From: Cryptomeria japonica
Taxonomy: Eukaryota; Streptophyta; Pinopsida; Cupressales; Cupressaceae
NCBI RefSeq assembly: GCF_030272615.1
Contig: NC_081413.1
Location: 337,932,802-337,996,801, forward strand
DNA: 64,000 bases
Direction of reading: 5' to 3'
Below the pieces are notes generated by a model. That model worked only from the letters and a program-made list of their open reading frames with translations, was not told where the DNA came from and did not search any database. Shown here one piece after another: positions 21,707 to 33,540 of the stretch; positions within the stretch are counted from its first letter, which is position 1; each line of letters begins with the position of its first letter. The position numbers and the translations under genes were made by a program.

Positions 21707-24195
21707 TTGGATGTCTTTCCTACCGATGATGCTTTAGCTGAATTTTTAGGAGCATATGATACTCTTCCTCATTATCATCACAATAGGGGATTCCCTTATT
21801 GTTTGAACACTGAAGCCTATTTTGGAAAAGAGACCGATAACGATGAGATTGTGAAAGAATTTCCTCAATTAAAGGATACTCCTCAACAAAGTAATCTTCT
21901 TATGAGTGACACCATTGATTTTAAGATGGATCCTTGCAATGAAGAAAAAGTTATTAGAATTGGAAAATGTTTGGATGAAGAAGAACAAAAACAATATGCA
22001 GATTTATTGCAGGAATTCCTCAAGATCTTTGCTTGGACATATTCTGACATGCCTGGTATAGATCCTAAGATTGTTACTCACAATATTGTCTTAGTTCCCA
22101 ATGCTAAGCCTATGAAACAAAAGATTTGAAAAATGAATCCTAAGGTAGCTTTGCTTGTTAAGGTTGAGATTGAAAAATTATTGGAGGCTGGATTTATCTG
22201 CCCTATTGATTATTCCCCATGGATTTCAAATATTGTTGTTGTGGCTAAATCATATAATAAAATAAGAATGTGTACTGACTTTCGAGATTTAAATAAAGCT
22301 TCTTTGAAAGATGATTTTCCCCTCCCAAACATGGACATGCTTTGTTATCCTTCATGGATGGTTTTTTAGGATACAATCAAATTTTCATTAATCCTCAAGA
22401 TCAATTCAAAACTGCTTTCACCACTCCTTGGGGTATGTTTTGTTGGGTAATGATGCCTTTCGGACTTAAAAACGCTGGTGCAACTTATCAACGAGCGATG
22501 ACCCTTATCTTTCATGATTACATGCATAAGATTTTAGAAGATTATGTTGATGATATTTTAGCCAAATCCATTCTTCGTATGGATCATATTAAGATCCTTC
22601 GTCAAATCTTTGAAAGAATTCGTAAATATCACATGCGCTTGAATCCCCAAAAATGTGTCTTTGGTGTGGATAGTGGAAAACTATTAGGATTCATAGTTTC
22701 GCATCGTGGGATTGAGGTGGATACTAAGAAAATAGATGCTATTGTCAACATGCCACCTCCTAGAAATATGTCTCAACTCAAAAGCTTACAAGGAAAGATT
22801 CAAGCTATTCGTAGGTTCGTATCTCAACTTGCGGATCGTACTTTTCCTTTTACTCAACTTCTCAAAAAGAATATCACCTTTCAATGGAACGAAGATTGTC
22901 AGCAAGCATTTGAAGATTTAAAACTATATTTGGCTAATCCCCCTATCCTTCAACCTGCCGAACCTTCTAAGCCCTTTCTTCTTTATATAGCTGCTTCCTC
23001 TCATGCTCTCGTAGCATTACTGGCACAACATGATAAAGATGGTAAGGAGTGTCCGATTTATTATATAAGTCATACCTTACTCGATTATGAGACTCGATAT
23101 TCTGCGATAGAAAGACAATGCTTGGCCTTGGTGTTTGCGACTCAGAAATTGAGACATTATCTTTTAAATTTGAAAGTCCACGTCATGGTAAAGTTTGATC
23201 CTTTGAAGCATCTTTTCTCTAAAACTGATTTATCAGGGCGCCTAGCTAAGTGGGTTATGATGTTAACTGAATTTGACCTTAAATTTGTTTCACAAAGAGC
23301 AATTAAAGGGCAAGCGTTGACCGATCACTTAGTTGAGGCCCCTTCACCTTTCTCCTTCCCTAACCCTAAGTCTTTTCCTGACGACTTCATTCTTTGTATA
23401 GAGAAAGATGAAACTTGGGAGTTATACTTTGATGGCTCTAAGTGTCGTACGGGATCGGGGGCAGGTGTTGTTCTGATTTCTCCTACAAAGAAGTCCATTC
23501 CCTTATCTTATCGTCTCAATTTCCTATGTACCAATAACATTGCTGAGTATGAGGCTCTTATAGTAGGAATAAAGGCAGTCTTGGCTTTGAATATAAAACA
23601 CATACATATTTTTGGAGATTCTCAACTGATTATAAGACAAGTAACAGGACTGTATCAAACAAAACAAGACAAATTATCACAATATAAAGACCTTGCTATC
23701 TCTTTGTTACAAAAATTTGATTCTTACACCATGGAACCTGTTCCTCAAAAAGATAATCGACATACGGACGCAATGGCATGTGTGGCTTCTCTTGTATCTT
23801 TAGAGGACCCCTTGGTTGATCTTAAATTCGTTATTCACAACCTTATTTCACCAGCTATTGTGGATGTTTCTGGCTTGGTGACATGCTGTGACTTTATAGA
23901 CTCAGATGATTGGTATTCGCATATCGTAAGATACCTGACCGATGGTACCTTTCCTGATTCCGCCAATAGGAACACCAGGGCTAGAGTTCGCAAGCTGTCT
24001 GCTAGATACATCATTCTTTCCAATGTTCTTTACCGAAGGGGTTATAACGGTCTTCTCCTTCGCTGTCTTAACAAATCAGAAATCCCTATTGCTCTTGAAG
24101 AAGCACATTCAGGTGCCTATGGGGGGCATTTTGGGGGCAAATCCTTGGTTCAAAGGTTGCTTCGTATGGGATATTATTGGCAAACTATGCAGTAA
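21707..24195 (+). pseudogene. Tat-like RT, RNase H and second RNase H
   Basis: RT N-terminal sequence (IFAWTYSDMPGIDPKIV) starts in the frame of the upstream ORFs, which has a TGA at 22127. A frameshift near 22340 moves reading to 22342-24195. That 617-codon stretch holds FTTPWGMFCWVMMPFGLKNA, the catalytic YVDDILAKS, the RT-linked RNase H (LLYIAASSHALVALLAQHDK, YSAIERQCLALVFA) and a second, archaeal-type RNase H (WELYFDGSKCRTGSGAGVVL, NNIAEYEALIVG, IFGDSQLIIRQV). The H2C2 zinc finger begins at the end (HSGAYGGHFGGKSLVQRLL). The TAA at 24193 is in frame with the integrase downstream. Confidence 0.92.
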
Positions 24196-25170
24196 GATTC
24201 TTTTTCATTTGTTAAGAAATGTCATCAATGTCAACAACACAATAATCTGATTCATGCTCTTGCCCAAGAACTCCGTTCTCAAGTAGCCTCTTGGCCTTTC
24301 TCTGCATGGGGGCTGGATCTCATCGGTAAAATCTCTCCTCCTTCATCTCAAGGAAATACTTTCATTATAACCGCAACAGATTACTTTACAAAGTGGGTAG
24401 AAGTTGTTTTTCTTCGCTCTACTACTGCTGATGTGATTTGTCGATTTCTTCTAGAAAACATTATTTCTCGATTCGGGATACCTTCCACTATAATCTCAGA
24501 TAATGGGACATCATTTAAGAACAAAGACGTGAATAAATTCCTTGAGAAATATTATATCAAACATCAATTTTCTACACCATACTATCCTGAATCAAATGGT
24601 CAAGCCGAATCATCCAATAAGATAATTGAACAAATTCTTCGCAAAACCGTGAATAAGCATGGTAAGGATTGGAGTACTCAGCTAATCTATGCTCTTTGGG
24701 CCTACCGAACGAGTGTACGAATTACTACCGGAACTACCCCTTATAATCTTGTTTATGGTGCTAATGCTATTATGCCTTTAGAATTAGAGATTCCATCACT
24801 TAGAGTTTCTCTCAAAGGTATAGTAGATGATGACTCTTATAGAGAGCAAAGACTTCAACAGCTTGAGATGCTTGATGAACAGCGTATAAATTCTCTTGAG
24901 CATATTCAAGTGTATCACAAAACTCTACAATGAAGCTATAATGATAAGTTTATTCAACGTTCTTTCTCAGTAGGCGACTTAGTTCTCTATGAGAATCAGC
25001 GCAATGTGAATGCCTTACCTGAAGAAAAGGGAAAATTTAGTCCTAATTGGCTTGGACCGTATATTGTTATTGAAGATTATGGATCAGGTGCTTATAAAAT
25101 AGCAGGTGTAGACGGTACGCCGCTTAAAGAACCTATAAATTCTATGCACTTGTGTAGATACTATGCTTAA
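24196..25170 (+). pseudogene. Tat-like integrase
   Basis: It continues in the frame of the RT ORF across the TAA at 24193 and a TGA at 24931 to the natural TAA at 25168. It contains the CHQCQQHNN half of the zinc finger, the first Asp region (GLDLIGK), ATDYFTKWVE, the second Asp (IISDNGTSF) and the catalytic Glu (NGQAESSNKI), so the DDE triad is present. The C-terminal FSVGDLVLYENQ and LGPYIVIEDYGSGAYKI are typical of plant gypsy integrases. Only point stops break this half. Confidence 0.9.
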
Positions 25171-25669
25171 CTCCTCATTTCCTATCTTTTATTTCATGTA
25201 TCTTCTTTGCACTTCTTCAGAATTGGATAATATGTTAGCATATATTTGTTAGAGCAAATAGAATTAAATGATGTTTTGTTTAATCTATATTGCTTCATTC
25301 CTGACAAGCGTGTTTCTTTATTCTATGATTTGTCTTGAATTCATCTATGTAAATTGCAAAAGATTTACATTTTCATTATGCTGGCATATTATACAATGTC
25401 TTTATGTGTTAAGTAGAGTTGTATCATGTTACTTATATGATTCTTAGGCTTAACACATATTTCTTCTCTATCATCAATGTAGTACTTAATTAAATATTTT
25501 ATTTTTATTAAGTCACACATGTAGCAATTTAATCATGGAGCATTGAGAAATCAATCACATGGGAATTAAATTCAGAACATACATGTACATCTACCAAATG
25601 TATTAACTCTAATCAAAATACACAATGTTTTAGGCATTAAAGATAACACATTTGAGACAAAGAAGCATG

Positions 25670-25701
<32 letters not shown>

Positions 25702-25762
25702 GATCAATATACAAAAATAGGTCACTATACATCCAAAATGTGACCTACCCTACATCATAAGA
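25171..25762. other. Non-coding spacer after pol
   Basis: AT-rich, with no ORF of recognisable content. It includes the AT/GT microsatellite at 25669-25701. It separates the sense pol gene from the 3' end of the convergent antisense gene. Confidence 0.6.
25669..25701. repeat. (AT)n(GT)n microsatellite
   Basis: Five or more AT units run directly into about ten GT units. Confidence 0.95.
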
Positions 25763-27856
25763 TCATCTCCTATCCCTAGGGCTAGTGGCTGGAGAGTGAC
25801 GACTAGATGCTCCCTCCTGATCTGGCCGTGAAGGTGGACCCATGGGTGTATAGCATGATATAGATTGTGAATGACTCCGAGAGGAACTCCTACGATCCCT
25901 ATCTATAAGAATCGTGCGATACGAGGTAGCCTCGACCTGAGTTGCTGCTAGATCACATTGTGCTCGCTGAAGGTCCTCTGATAGAGCTCGCTCTCTCTCC
26001 CTCCATATTTCCACCTGTACTTGAAATGGGGAAAAAAAATCATCATGTCGACCCGCGTTCCCTTGAGGTCTATAAGCAACCTGTGAGGAACTAGGGATTT
26101 GTGCTGTCATGGAAATATCTGTCACTGCTTGCTAGATCAGAGAATGCCACTCCTGCACATTAGTTGTAGCAGTAGAATGGATTTTGTGTTAGTACTATTC
26201 TATGTCATCAAAACATTGATCAGTCAATATAAACCTACTATACCTGGATCTCCCTCATGCCAGTAGGGATCGTGGTATGGTAGCATCTGTGACTGGGAAC
26301 TACTAGGCTCCCCATGCTCGAATGATCTATGCGCGATGGGTACAGGTCTCCGTATCGCCTCGTGTTCCCCCTTTTGGGGAATAACGAGAGGATCTAAGGC
26401 TATGGTATCATCTCCTGAATGGTGAGGAGCTGCATCTGACTCCTCCTCATCATCTCTAATCTCCTCCTCCTCGTCATCCTCATCCTCATCCGCATCCTCA
26501 TTCTCCTCAATCATCTCTATCTATGTCATCCTCCTCTCCTTCCTCCTCCTCCTCCTCCTCGGCACTAGGTTGATCTCCTATGGGCGGATCAAGACCTCCT
26601 GCCTCCTCATGACCCTCTCCCTCCTCTAGCTCCTCCGATCTGGATCCCTGATCCTCATCTCGGTCTCCATGTCTCCATGGACCTGGATGGCCTGTTGGGT
26701 GATCTGGTGGAAAGATAGGCCCCGGGTATGTCCTCACAAACCATGAGAGATACCTACGCTGTGCTCTGGGATCTGCGGCATAATCAGTGACCACATCCTA
26801 GTCGGACCCCTCTATATCTGTGATCTCGATATCATCTATCATAGGTCTCGCTACTACTCTAGGTCTAGGAAGGACTCGTGAGTGTCGAGTGTAGATGGGT
26901 ACATCGGCTGGAACACACTGCTCTAGCCCAAACTGCCTCCATACTCGGTCAAAATAGAATGGGACTATGATATGTAGATATCGCCCTCTCAGTAGGTAGT
27001 TCCTTTGTAAGCATGCTAGCTGTCTCTCCATCTCATCCCATTTGTGCATCCGTAGATATGGCCTCCATATAGTCACCTCAGTTATCAACCTATCAAATAT
27101 CACTCTCCAATACAGTAGATCCCCAAATCTCCACTCACTGGTAAGTGGATAAGCAAATACCCTAGGTCGCTCACTAGCCACACTCATTGGATAGCCGACA
27201 GGCCTGGTGCATGTAAAGTGCTCAAATATCCACACCTACAGAAGTGTGCATGTCATCAAGCTGCAACCCTGTCCGGAAACATACTCCTCGAGGTCATGAT
27301 AGAGATGTGCAAGCATACTCCGACCCCAGGTGTATACTCTCCTATGTCTCTCCATAGCCCTGATGCACCATGTGAGACCCCCATGCATGTGCGTACCTCG
27401 CCCGTTAGGGCAGACAGCTAGTGCAATGATGGCAATCATAAGACATCTCATGAGGAGCACCTCTCCTGTAGGATGTAAGAGCCAGCTGACCATGATGCGA
27501 CCTCTCGTCTCACTCGGCATGACTCTCCCGATGCAGTATACCTGCTCCCTCTGATGATCCTCTGCTAACCGATCGGTTGCATATGTCACGATAGCTCCTC
27601 TGATCGGTAGGCGAAGTATGCGGTATACATCCTCAAGTGTCACTGTCATCTCCCCTACTGGAAGCTGGAATGTGCATGTGTCAGGATCCCATCGCTCCAT
27701 GAGTGCCATCAGCATCACAGGATGAAATCGAATGGCCGGCATAAGAATCATATACCACAAACCTACTATAGATAATGTGTCTCTCTCTGCCTGAGTCAGT
27801 CGGGGAATCTGATCTCGCAAACTACGAAGAATCTGCCCCGCCGTGTGCTCTCTCAT
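25763..27856 (-). pseudogene. Antisense plant-mobile-domain gene in the Tat-like element
   Basis: Read from the ATG at 27856. The piece 27856-27239 matches the plant mobile domain (PMD, aminotransferase-like family): LMALMERWDPDTCTFQLPVG then EMTVTLEDVYRILRLPIRG. After an in-frame TAG (27236-27238) the same frame continues to 26801 with WRFGDLLYWRVIFDRL and YFDRVWRQFGLEQ, the domain's C-terminal part. A second stop precedes an acidic tail (26794-26507). A one-base shift in the GAG-rich run moves it to 26514-26224, and the last piece is 26125-25763. PMD ORFs in antisense orientation between pol and the 3' LTR are known from Tat-lineage elements. The stops suggest this copy is not functional. 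Confidence 0.8.
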
Positions 27857-27974
27857 GTATGGGAGACCTTACAATACAAAAACATCAGTGTAATTAGTAA
27901 TCAATCATCAAAATCATCTATGCCAAATACGCAAACTGACGAACATCGAAAGCTGACCCTTGCCAAGTCCTGAT

Positions 27975-28137
27975 TGGGACCATGGTGCCTTGAGGGGACC
28001 ATGGCGTCCTGAGAGGACCATGGCGCCCTTCAAGGACCATGGCGCCCCACAGGGACCATGGCGCCTTGAAAGGACCATGGTGCCCTTCAGGGACCATGGC
28101 ACCCTGAAAGGACCATGGCGCCCTGGGTGGGACCCAG
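27975..28137. repeat. 19-bp tandem array, eight CCATGG copies
   Basis: CCATGG starts at 27980, 27999, 28018, 28037, 28056, 28075, 28094 and 28113, an exact 19-bp period without slippage. The consensus is close to AGGACCATGGCGCCCTGAA, with two short palindromes (CCATGG and GGCGCC) per unit. It lies about 120 bp upstream of the antisense gene's ATG. The motif also occurs in both LTRs of the element. Confidence 0.95.
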
Positions 28138-28881
28138 GGTCATATTCCAGGGCCCGCATTCGATCACAGAAACTCAAAGTCAACAAAAATGCAGAAAGTC
28201 AAAGTTTAGTCAACTCACCTCGTCCAGTGGCTCCTCGTCGATCACGGCCTGTCGCATGATCTCAATCCTCGTGGGACGCTCCAGTCATCGTGAAGGCATG
28301 ATGATGGCTATTCGGGCTCCACTACAATGAACAATACTCAGAAATCAACAAAGTGACAAATACAATAGTCACTTTCAAGGTATATACTTTCATTCCTTTA
28401 CCTTTACTTTCAAAACCCTAATTTTCCTCTATCACTCATTTCATCATAACTTGAATTTGGGAGATGCGATTTTCAAACTGTTTGTTGCGTAGGAATTGTA
28501 TTTTCATTCCCTTACTCCCTTGATGTTCCAAAATGTGCTCTGATGAAGCCTTTGTAGTGAACATCTCTCATCAATAATCGCTCACACAATTTGTCATAAG
28601 TAAACATGCTACCCTGTTTCACCTCCCTAATAAGCAAGCCGAAACAGGGGGGGCATATAGCTACTCACAAATTTCATCACTTTCCTTAGTAAGCATTAGG
28701 TGATTTTGTGATCTAACGTGTGTTTTGTAGGGTGTGGTTCCTAACTGTGTACTGCAGATACCGCTGGGGGCTTCGTTCAACGAACTTATGGATATATCCT
28801 TTTTCAAATAATGTTTACTTTCCTGTACTTTAGCTTGCATATGCATGTAGTACTCATATGACCGCTAAAGTGGGGGCTAAA
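28138..28881 (+). other. 3' untranslated region and polypurine tract of the Tat-like element
   Basis: No gene is seen. The segment ends AAAGTGGGGGCTAAA directly before the 3' LTR, which is the polypurine tract. From the antisense gene's viewpoint this is its upstream region. Confidence 0.7.
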
Positions 28882-30530
28882 TGTAGCGTTGTAAATTGTA
28901 TGCACTTGCTAAAGCAGTACAATTTCACACCTAGTTTAGCACCCACCTTGGCGCAGTTTGCATTTTGCATTGCATTTCTCCTTTAGCACTTAATTAATCA
29001 AATTAATTAGGTCTAAGGTCCTATTTCATCGTCCTCCACATCATAAAGTTGGGCCCTTTCATTAAAGTGTGCCCCCTTTCATTTTATTCCTCCAATACAT
29101 CATTTAATCAAAAACCCTAATTAAGTCCTATTTTGAACTTGGGGGCTTGATTTCGGGGGTCAAAACATCTCGAAATAACCTATAACTTTGGGATTCTCCC
29201 TAAAATCATCATAGCTGACGGCCCTGAAAATTTGGTGAAAAGTTGCCAGGACCATGGCGCCTGGAGTGCACACGGTCCCAGACATTTTTCTCAAAATTTT
29301 AGGAGCGCAATCCAATCATAAAATAAAGCTTAACCCCAAGAAATTGGCAGGATATGCAATCTCTAGGTCGGCCAAAAGTTGGAATTAAGACCTAGGGTTT
29401 CCTACATAAGAGCTCTCTTTCTTCATTTGAAAGGATCCAGAATTTTGGTTTCAGGGGACCTTCTATGCAGCGAAAGAGCAGATCTTTGAAGACTTCAACA
29501 ACATTCAACATCCATCTATCAAGCATTTATCAATTTCATTCATCCATTTAGGGCTTGAAGGCATTGAAGAGCAATAAGGGATCATCGACTGAAGATTCGC
29601 TTGTACCCCCCCCCTTGGGTATGATTTCATGTTGTTTTCATGTCTTTGCATAAGTCTCATTATATCACTTGTATTCATGCTTTAGATCTCTTTACATCTT
29701 GATTTGGAGCATTTACATTATCATTTACAAGCAATTAGGGTTTACTTTCTAGGTTGCTCTAGTTTGCTTACTTGCATTTTAGGATCTTGCACACACACAA
29801 GGTCTGCACACACACTACTTTTACAATACAACTTGGCTAATCGTGGAGGTGGAAATCACCAAAGCGGGGGTTTGACTAATGTAAAACCCTATATAGCCGC
29901 CCAAAACACCTTTTCAGATATAAGTGCAGATTTCGGGATTCAGACGACGCCGCAAGTTGCAGATCTGAAAGAAGCAGATGAAGACCGAACCATACACCAA
30001 GTTTTAGAGCAAAAGACCAGGACAGGGGCGTGGGGCGCCCTGGTCCTACCAGGACAGGGGCATTAGGCACCCTGGTCCCTAGGACAGGGGTGCTGGGTGC
30101 CCTGGTCCTTCTGTCAGATAGCATTTCTGACAGTTTTCCAGGTTGCAAAATAGCAGTTACAGGTGCAGTTTCAGGAACAGAATCAGGACAGTGGCGCCCG
30201 CGCCCCCATCCCGAACATTTTCACTCATATTTTGACTCCGGGTACGCATCTGCATTCTTGTCTTGTCGTTGTGTTTGTAGCTTTCCATTGTTTAACTTCA
30301 ACTCTGCAATTTTGTTATTAGTTCATACTTGCACTTTGAGGTTAGGAATTGAACTTGCATCATTTTATCTTTCAATTACAACAAAGGAATAGAAACCCTA
30401 ATAGGTAGCCCGTGGCTCTCTCTTTCACAAAAAGAAGTAGCCAATTGTGTGATACCTCTAAGTTCTTTCGCAATGTGTGTCAAAAGGTAGGATTAGGACA
30501 TGTTAACCTAGTCTCACTTTTTCCCCTACA
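28882..30530 (+). repeat. 3' LTR of the Tat-like element
   Basis: Starts TGTAGCGTTGTAAATTG and ends TTTTTCCCCTACA. It matches 17805-19466 throughout. It carries the three GGACAGGGGC-type ~30-bp copies (30020-30110) and GGACCATGGCGCC at 29249. The 120-codon ORFs at 29704-30066 and 30030-30392 mirror those of the 5' LTR. Confidence 0.92.
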
Positions 30531-31238
30531 CAGTTATTAATTGGTTCTCTAAAGGTACATTTAGATGAAAAATGAAAAATTGTTCCACAATTAAATCATT
30601 TGAAAGGCAACATAGATTTCTACTTGTTTGTGCCTTTCTTCAATATTCTTACAAAATCTTCTTCCACATTATCAAGCTAATTAGTAACATCATCTTCTAC
30701 CTTATTACTAACCTTGAATGCAACTTCCCTCGTAGGAGATCTTTGTCAAACTCTCTCATCTCAAATGCATTCAGCACACCAAAAAGTTGATCCATTGAAT
30801 ATTTACCCAAATATTTACTTTCCTCAATAGAAAATACCTTATTACTATAAGATTTAGGGAGAGATCTAAGTAACTTTTTTCACAACCTCATCTTTCTCCA
30901 ACTTTCCACCAATACCTCTGATTCCATTTACTACTTCAGTTACCTAGAGCATATAGCTTGAAATGTCTTCATCTTCTAACATCCTCAAATCATCCAATTT
31001 TCATTTAAAGATATATCTTGATCTATTTCACTTTATCATGTCCCTCATAAATAATATTAAGCTTCTCCCAAACATCTTTACCAGTGTTGTAGTGCATCAC
31101 CTTAGAATCTACCAATCCAATAAAGATTGCATTCATCACTTTGCCATTATTTTCATACAACCTAATATTTATCACATATATTTGTCATTATTTTCATACA
31201 GCCTAATCTCTATCACATATATTGGAGGAGTAGGTGGT
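30531..31238 (-). pseudogene. Copia element E: gag half
   Basis: Minus-strand reading gives copia Gag (UBN2-type) wording: GKVMNAIFIGLVDSKVMHYN and WEKLNIIYEGHDKVK near 31190-31030, LPKSYSNKVFSIEE and MDQLFGVLNAFEMREFDKDL near 30860-30740, and a degenerate zinc knuckle (FNCGTIFHFSSKC) near 30600-30550. Stops and frame changes are frequent. The plus-strand ORFs here are shadows. A two-copy tandem duplication of about 41 bp (31142-31223) lies in the gag N-terminal part. E's protease and pre-integrase parts, expected next, are missing at the Tat-like insertion. Confidence 0.78.
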
Positions 31239-32333
31239 GTTGGAAAGAGAAAATACATAGGTTATCTAGTCTTGTCATTAATGGCAATCCAAGTTAGTGT
31301 ACCCATAAGCAGTGAATGATTTGCTCATATTGGAAGTCGGATTGAAGACTAGTTTAAGTCTAGCAAGATTAGAACAGAGCATTTGACAGTGTTTCATATT
31401 TTGTTTCGGGCTAATATTTTGTGTTGCGGATCCAAGGGAATATTGTTAGATGTCTGGAGTACTTTATTCTAGAATTTTCACCTCCGGTGATGATTGATGT
31501 GCGAGTTAGAAGATCCGTTGTATTGGGTTTCGGTTTGACAGTGCATACGATCAACTAGCATGATAAATCCTTATGTGGATTAAGTGGAGTGACTTTGGTG
31601 ATTGTTTTTGTGATCTAGGATGTTTAGCGAAAATATGTGGCAGCATGTGTTCGACTATTTTGGTCCACATTAGCATTTGAGTTTGGATTTTCCCACCAGT
31701 TTGTACATGGTTCATAAAATAATTAAGTGTTCTTGAGCCGACATATAGCCGATATGATTTCTTGTTGCGGATATATAAGAGCGATGGTTTTGGTCATTTT
31801 CATGATTTGAAGGTGGGAAGTGATCGATTGTGCATAGTTCAACATGTGCAGGTTGGAGATTAGTGCTTCAGATCAATGATAATGTAGTGAAACAAAACAA
31901 TATAAGATGAAGTGTGAGAAGAGTATGAAATCTATATATTGAGCTTAATTGGAACTATACGTTTTCATTTGTAGATGTTTTTCATCAATTCAAATGATCT
32001 ATAATATTTGTATTTGAGTTGTAGGTAGTAAGCCTCTCTCTCTTTTGAGTAGTGAGCTCAAGGCAGTCTACCTGAATGCATGTGCATTTCCCATTGTAAT
32101 ATTTCTATACTTCTACAGAGTATACCTATATTGTGGGCTCATCCCCACCATTATTTTTCCTTTAACTGGGTTTCCATGTAAAAAGATCTTGGTGATATGG
32201 TTATTTTCTTTATGTTCTTGCATCTTTCTTTTGTTCATATGCATTAAGTGGATGAAAGAATAGTTTAGTAAAGTTAAAGATTAAAGAACACTAATTCACC
32301 CCACCCCCCTCTCACTCTTCCTTGATTCCAACA
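31239..32333 (+). repeat. 5' LTR of element F
   Basis: Starts TGTTGGAAAG and ends GATTCCAACA; the termini are inverted (TGTTGGAA/TTCCAACA). Near the end is the copia pattern seen elsewhere here: GTAGTGAGCTCAAGGCAG, then GGGTTTCCATGTAAAAAG, AATTCACCCC and CTCTCACTC. The start is inferred from the terminal inverted repeat, since no second copy is present. Confidence 0.7.
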
Positions 32334-32335
32334 AT

Positions 32336-32347
32336 TGGTATTAGATC
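32336..32347 (+). other. Drifted primer binding site of F
   Basis: TGGTATTAGATC differs from TGGTATCAGAGC by C-to-T at position 7 and a G-to-T at position 11. It sits two bases after the LTR end. Confidence 0.75.
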
Positions 32348-32394
32348 TTGGTTCCTCAGAGAAATTTTAACAACTTGAGGAAGCTCCAGGAAGA

Positions 32395-33540
32395 TGATTA
32401 AATGAATTTTGGTGGTATTCATCAACAACTCCTAGCCGCACTAGATGATCTTGATCAGTCCAAAGAAAAAGTCCGAGAGTTGCAGGGGAACCTTAAGGAT
32501 GATAAAATTTTCATTCAGTCATTGAAAGATCAACTAAATAAGTCTAGGGAAAAGAGAAATGAACTTTATGAATAGCTAAAGAAGAAAGAAAGAAAAATCA
32601 TGGATGATGGTCACTTGAGTCAAGCCTTGAATGAGAAGACAAAAGAATGTGAGAAGCTTACAAGAGATAATGCAGTCTTGAAATATGAGATGGAATCTAT
32701 GGTGATGGGATTGAACAAGTAAATTGAAGGATGAAAGAAGAATGAAGAGAATATTAATCAATCCTTGAAAGAAAGAACTGATGAATGCTAGAGATATGAT
32801 TACGAGATTGGCCAAGTGAAGCTTGAACTACAAGGATCCAAACACAATGAGGAAGAACTTGAAAGGTAGATTGTCATTCTAAGGGATGAACTTGTAACTA
32901 AAAATGAGTACAAGGAAAATTTCAATATTAGATAAACTAAACTTGATATGCTTCTTGAAAGATAGAACATGAAAGATGACAATCAAGGTCTTCGATTTGA
33001 GAAAGGTGAAAGCTCCAGATCTGGTCAAAGAAATTCTAACTCAGAAAACTAGAAGAAGAAACATAGAAGGTCTCTAGTAAGACAACCTAATGCTAAACAA
33101 TATCCATCTTTCAATGGTAATTTATTTGTTTGCAATAAATTTGGTCATAAAACTATTCAATGTAGAACTAGAATGAATAAAAATGGTCCAGTTTTCTCTA
33201 GTCAGTGTTTCAATTGCAATAAGTATGAACATAAATCAAGTGAATGAAGAAGTATGATGAATAACTTTTTCAATAGAAGAAATATTAGATGTTATGCATG
33301 CAATAGGTTTGGACACATTTCTTATCAATGTAGATCAAGAGGAAATTAAGTGAATTACAGATTTGGACAAGGTAATGTTGTGTTCTATGAGTGCAAAAAA
33401 TCTAGTCATAGTACAAGATTCTACAGAAGCAAGAATATGGACATGAAGGGTCCAACATACAAGAAAAAGAATGTGTAGATAGATGATAAAGGTAAAGGGA
33501 AAGTGGATGAGATCAGGAAGCAAATCAATAAGACATGAGT
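32395..33540 (+). pseudogene. F gag-like ORF: coiled coil followed by several zinc knuckles
   Basis: Translation around stops gives a long charged coiled-coil region (DDLDQSKEKVRELQGNLKDD and similar, to about 32990). Zinc knuckles follow: CNKFGHKTIQC (first Cys pair partly lost), CFNCNKYEHKSSE (last Cys lost), CYACNRFGHISYQC (complete) and CKKSSHSTRF (degenerate). The usual copia capsid core between primer site and coiled coil is not visible. Some copia Gag proteins have coiled coils and repeated knuckles, so this is best read as a decayed Gag with an internal deletion. Confidence 0.6.

Larger units (their letters stand above)
17805..30530 (+). mobile_element. Tat-like Ty3/gypsy retrotransposon, near full length
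   Basis: Two LTRs of 1662 and 1649 bp enclose protease, G-patch-like segment, RT, RNase H, a second RNase H and integrase, followed by an antisense ORF before the 3' LTR. A second RNase H after the first, plus antisense or extra ORFs 3' of pol, is characteristic of the Tat (Ogre/Retand-type) lineage. The element splits copia element E: E gag lies to the right and E integrase/RT to the left, both on the minus strand. No clear 5-bp target duplication is seen (GTTCT left, CAGTT right), and E's protease region is missing, so a deletion probably accompanied or followed insertion. Confidence 0.88.

Noticed and set aside
27914-28259. ORFs on both strands over the 19-bp array
   Set aside because: They translate a tandem repeat that is open in several frames; this is not evidence for a protein.
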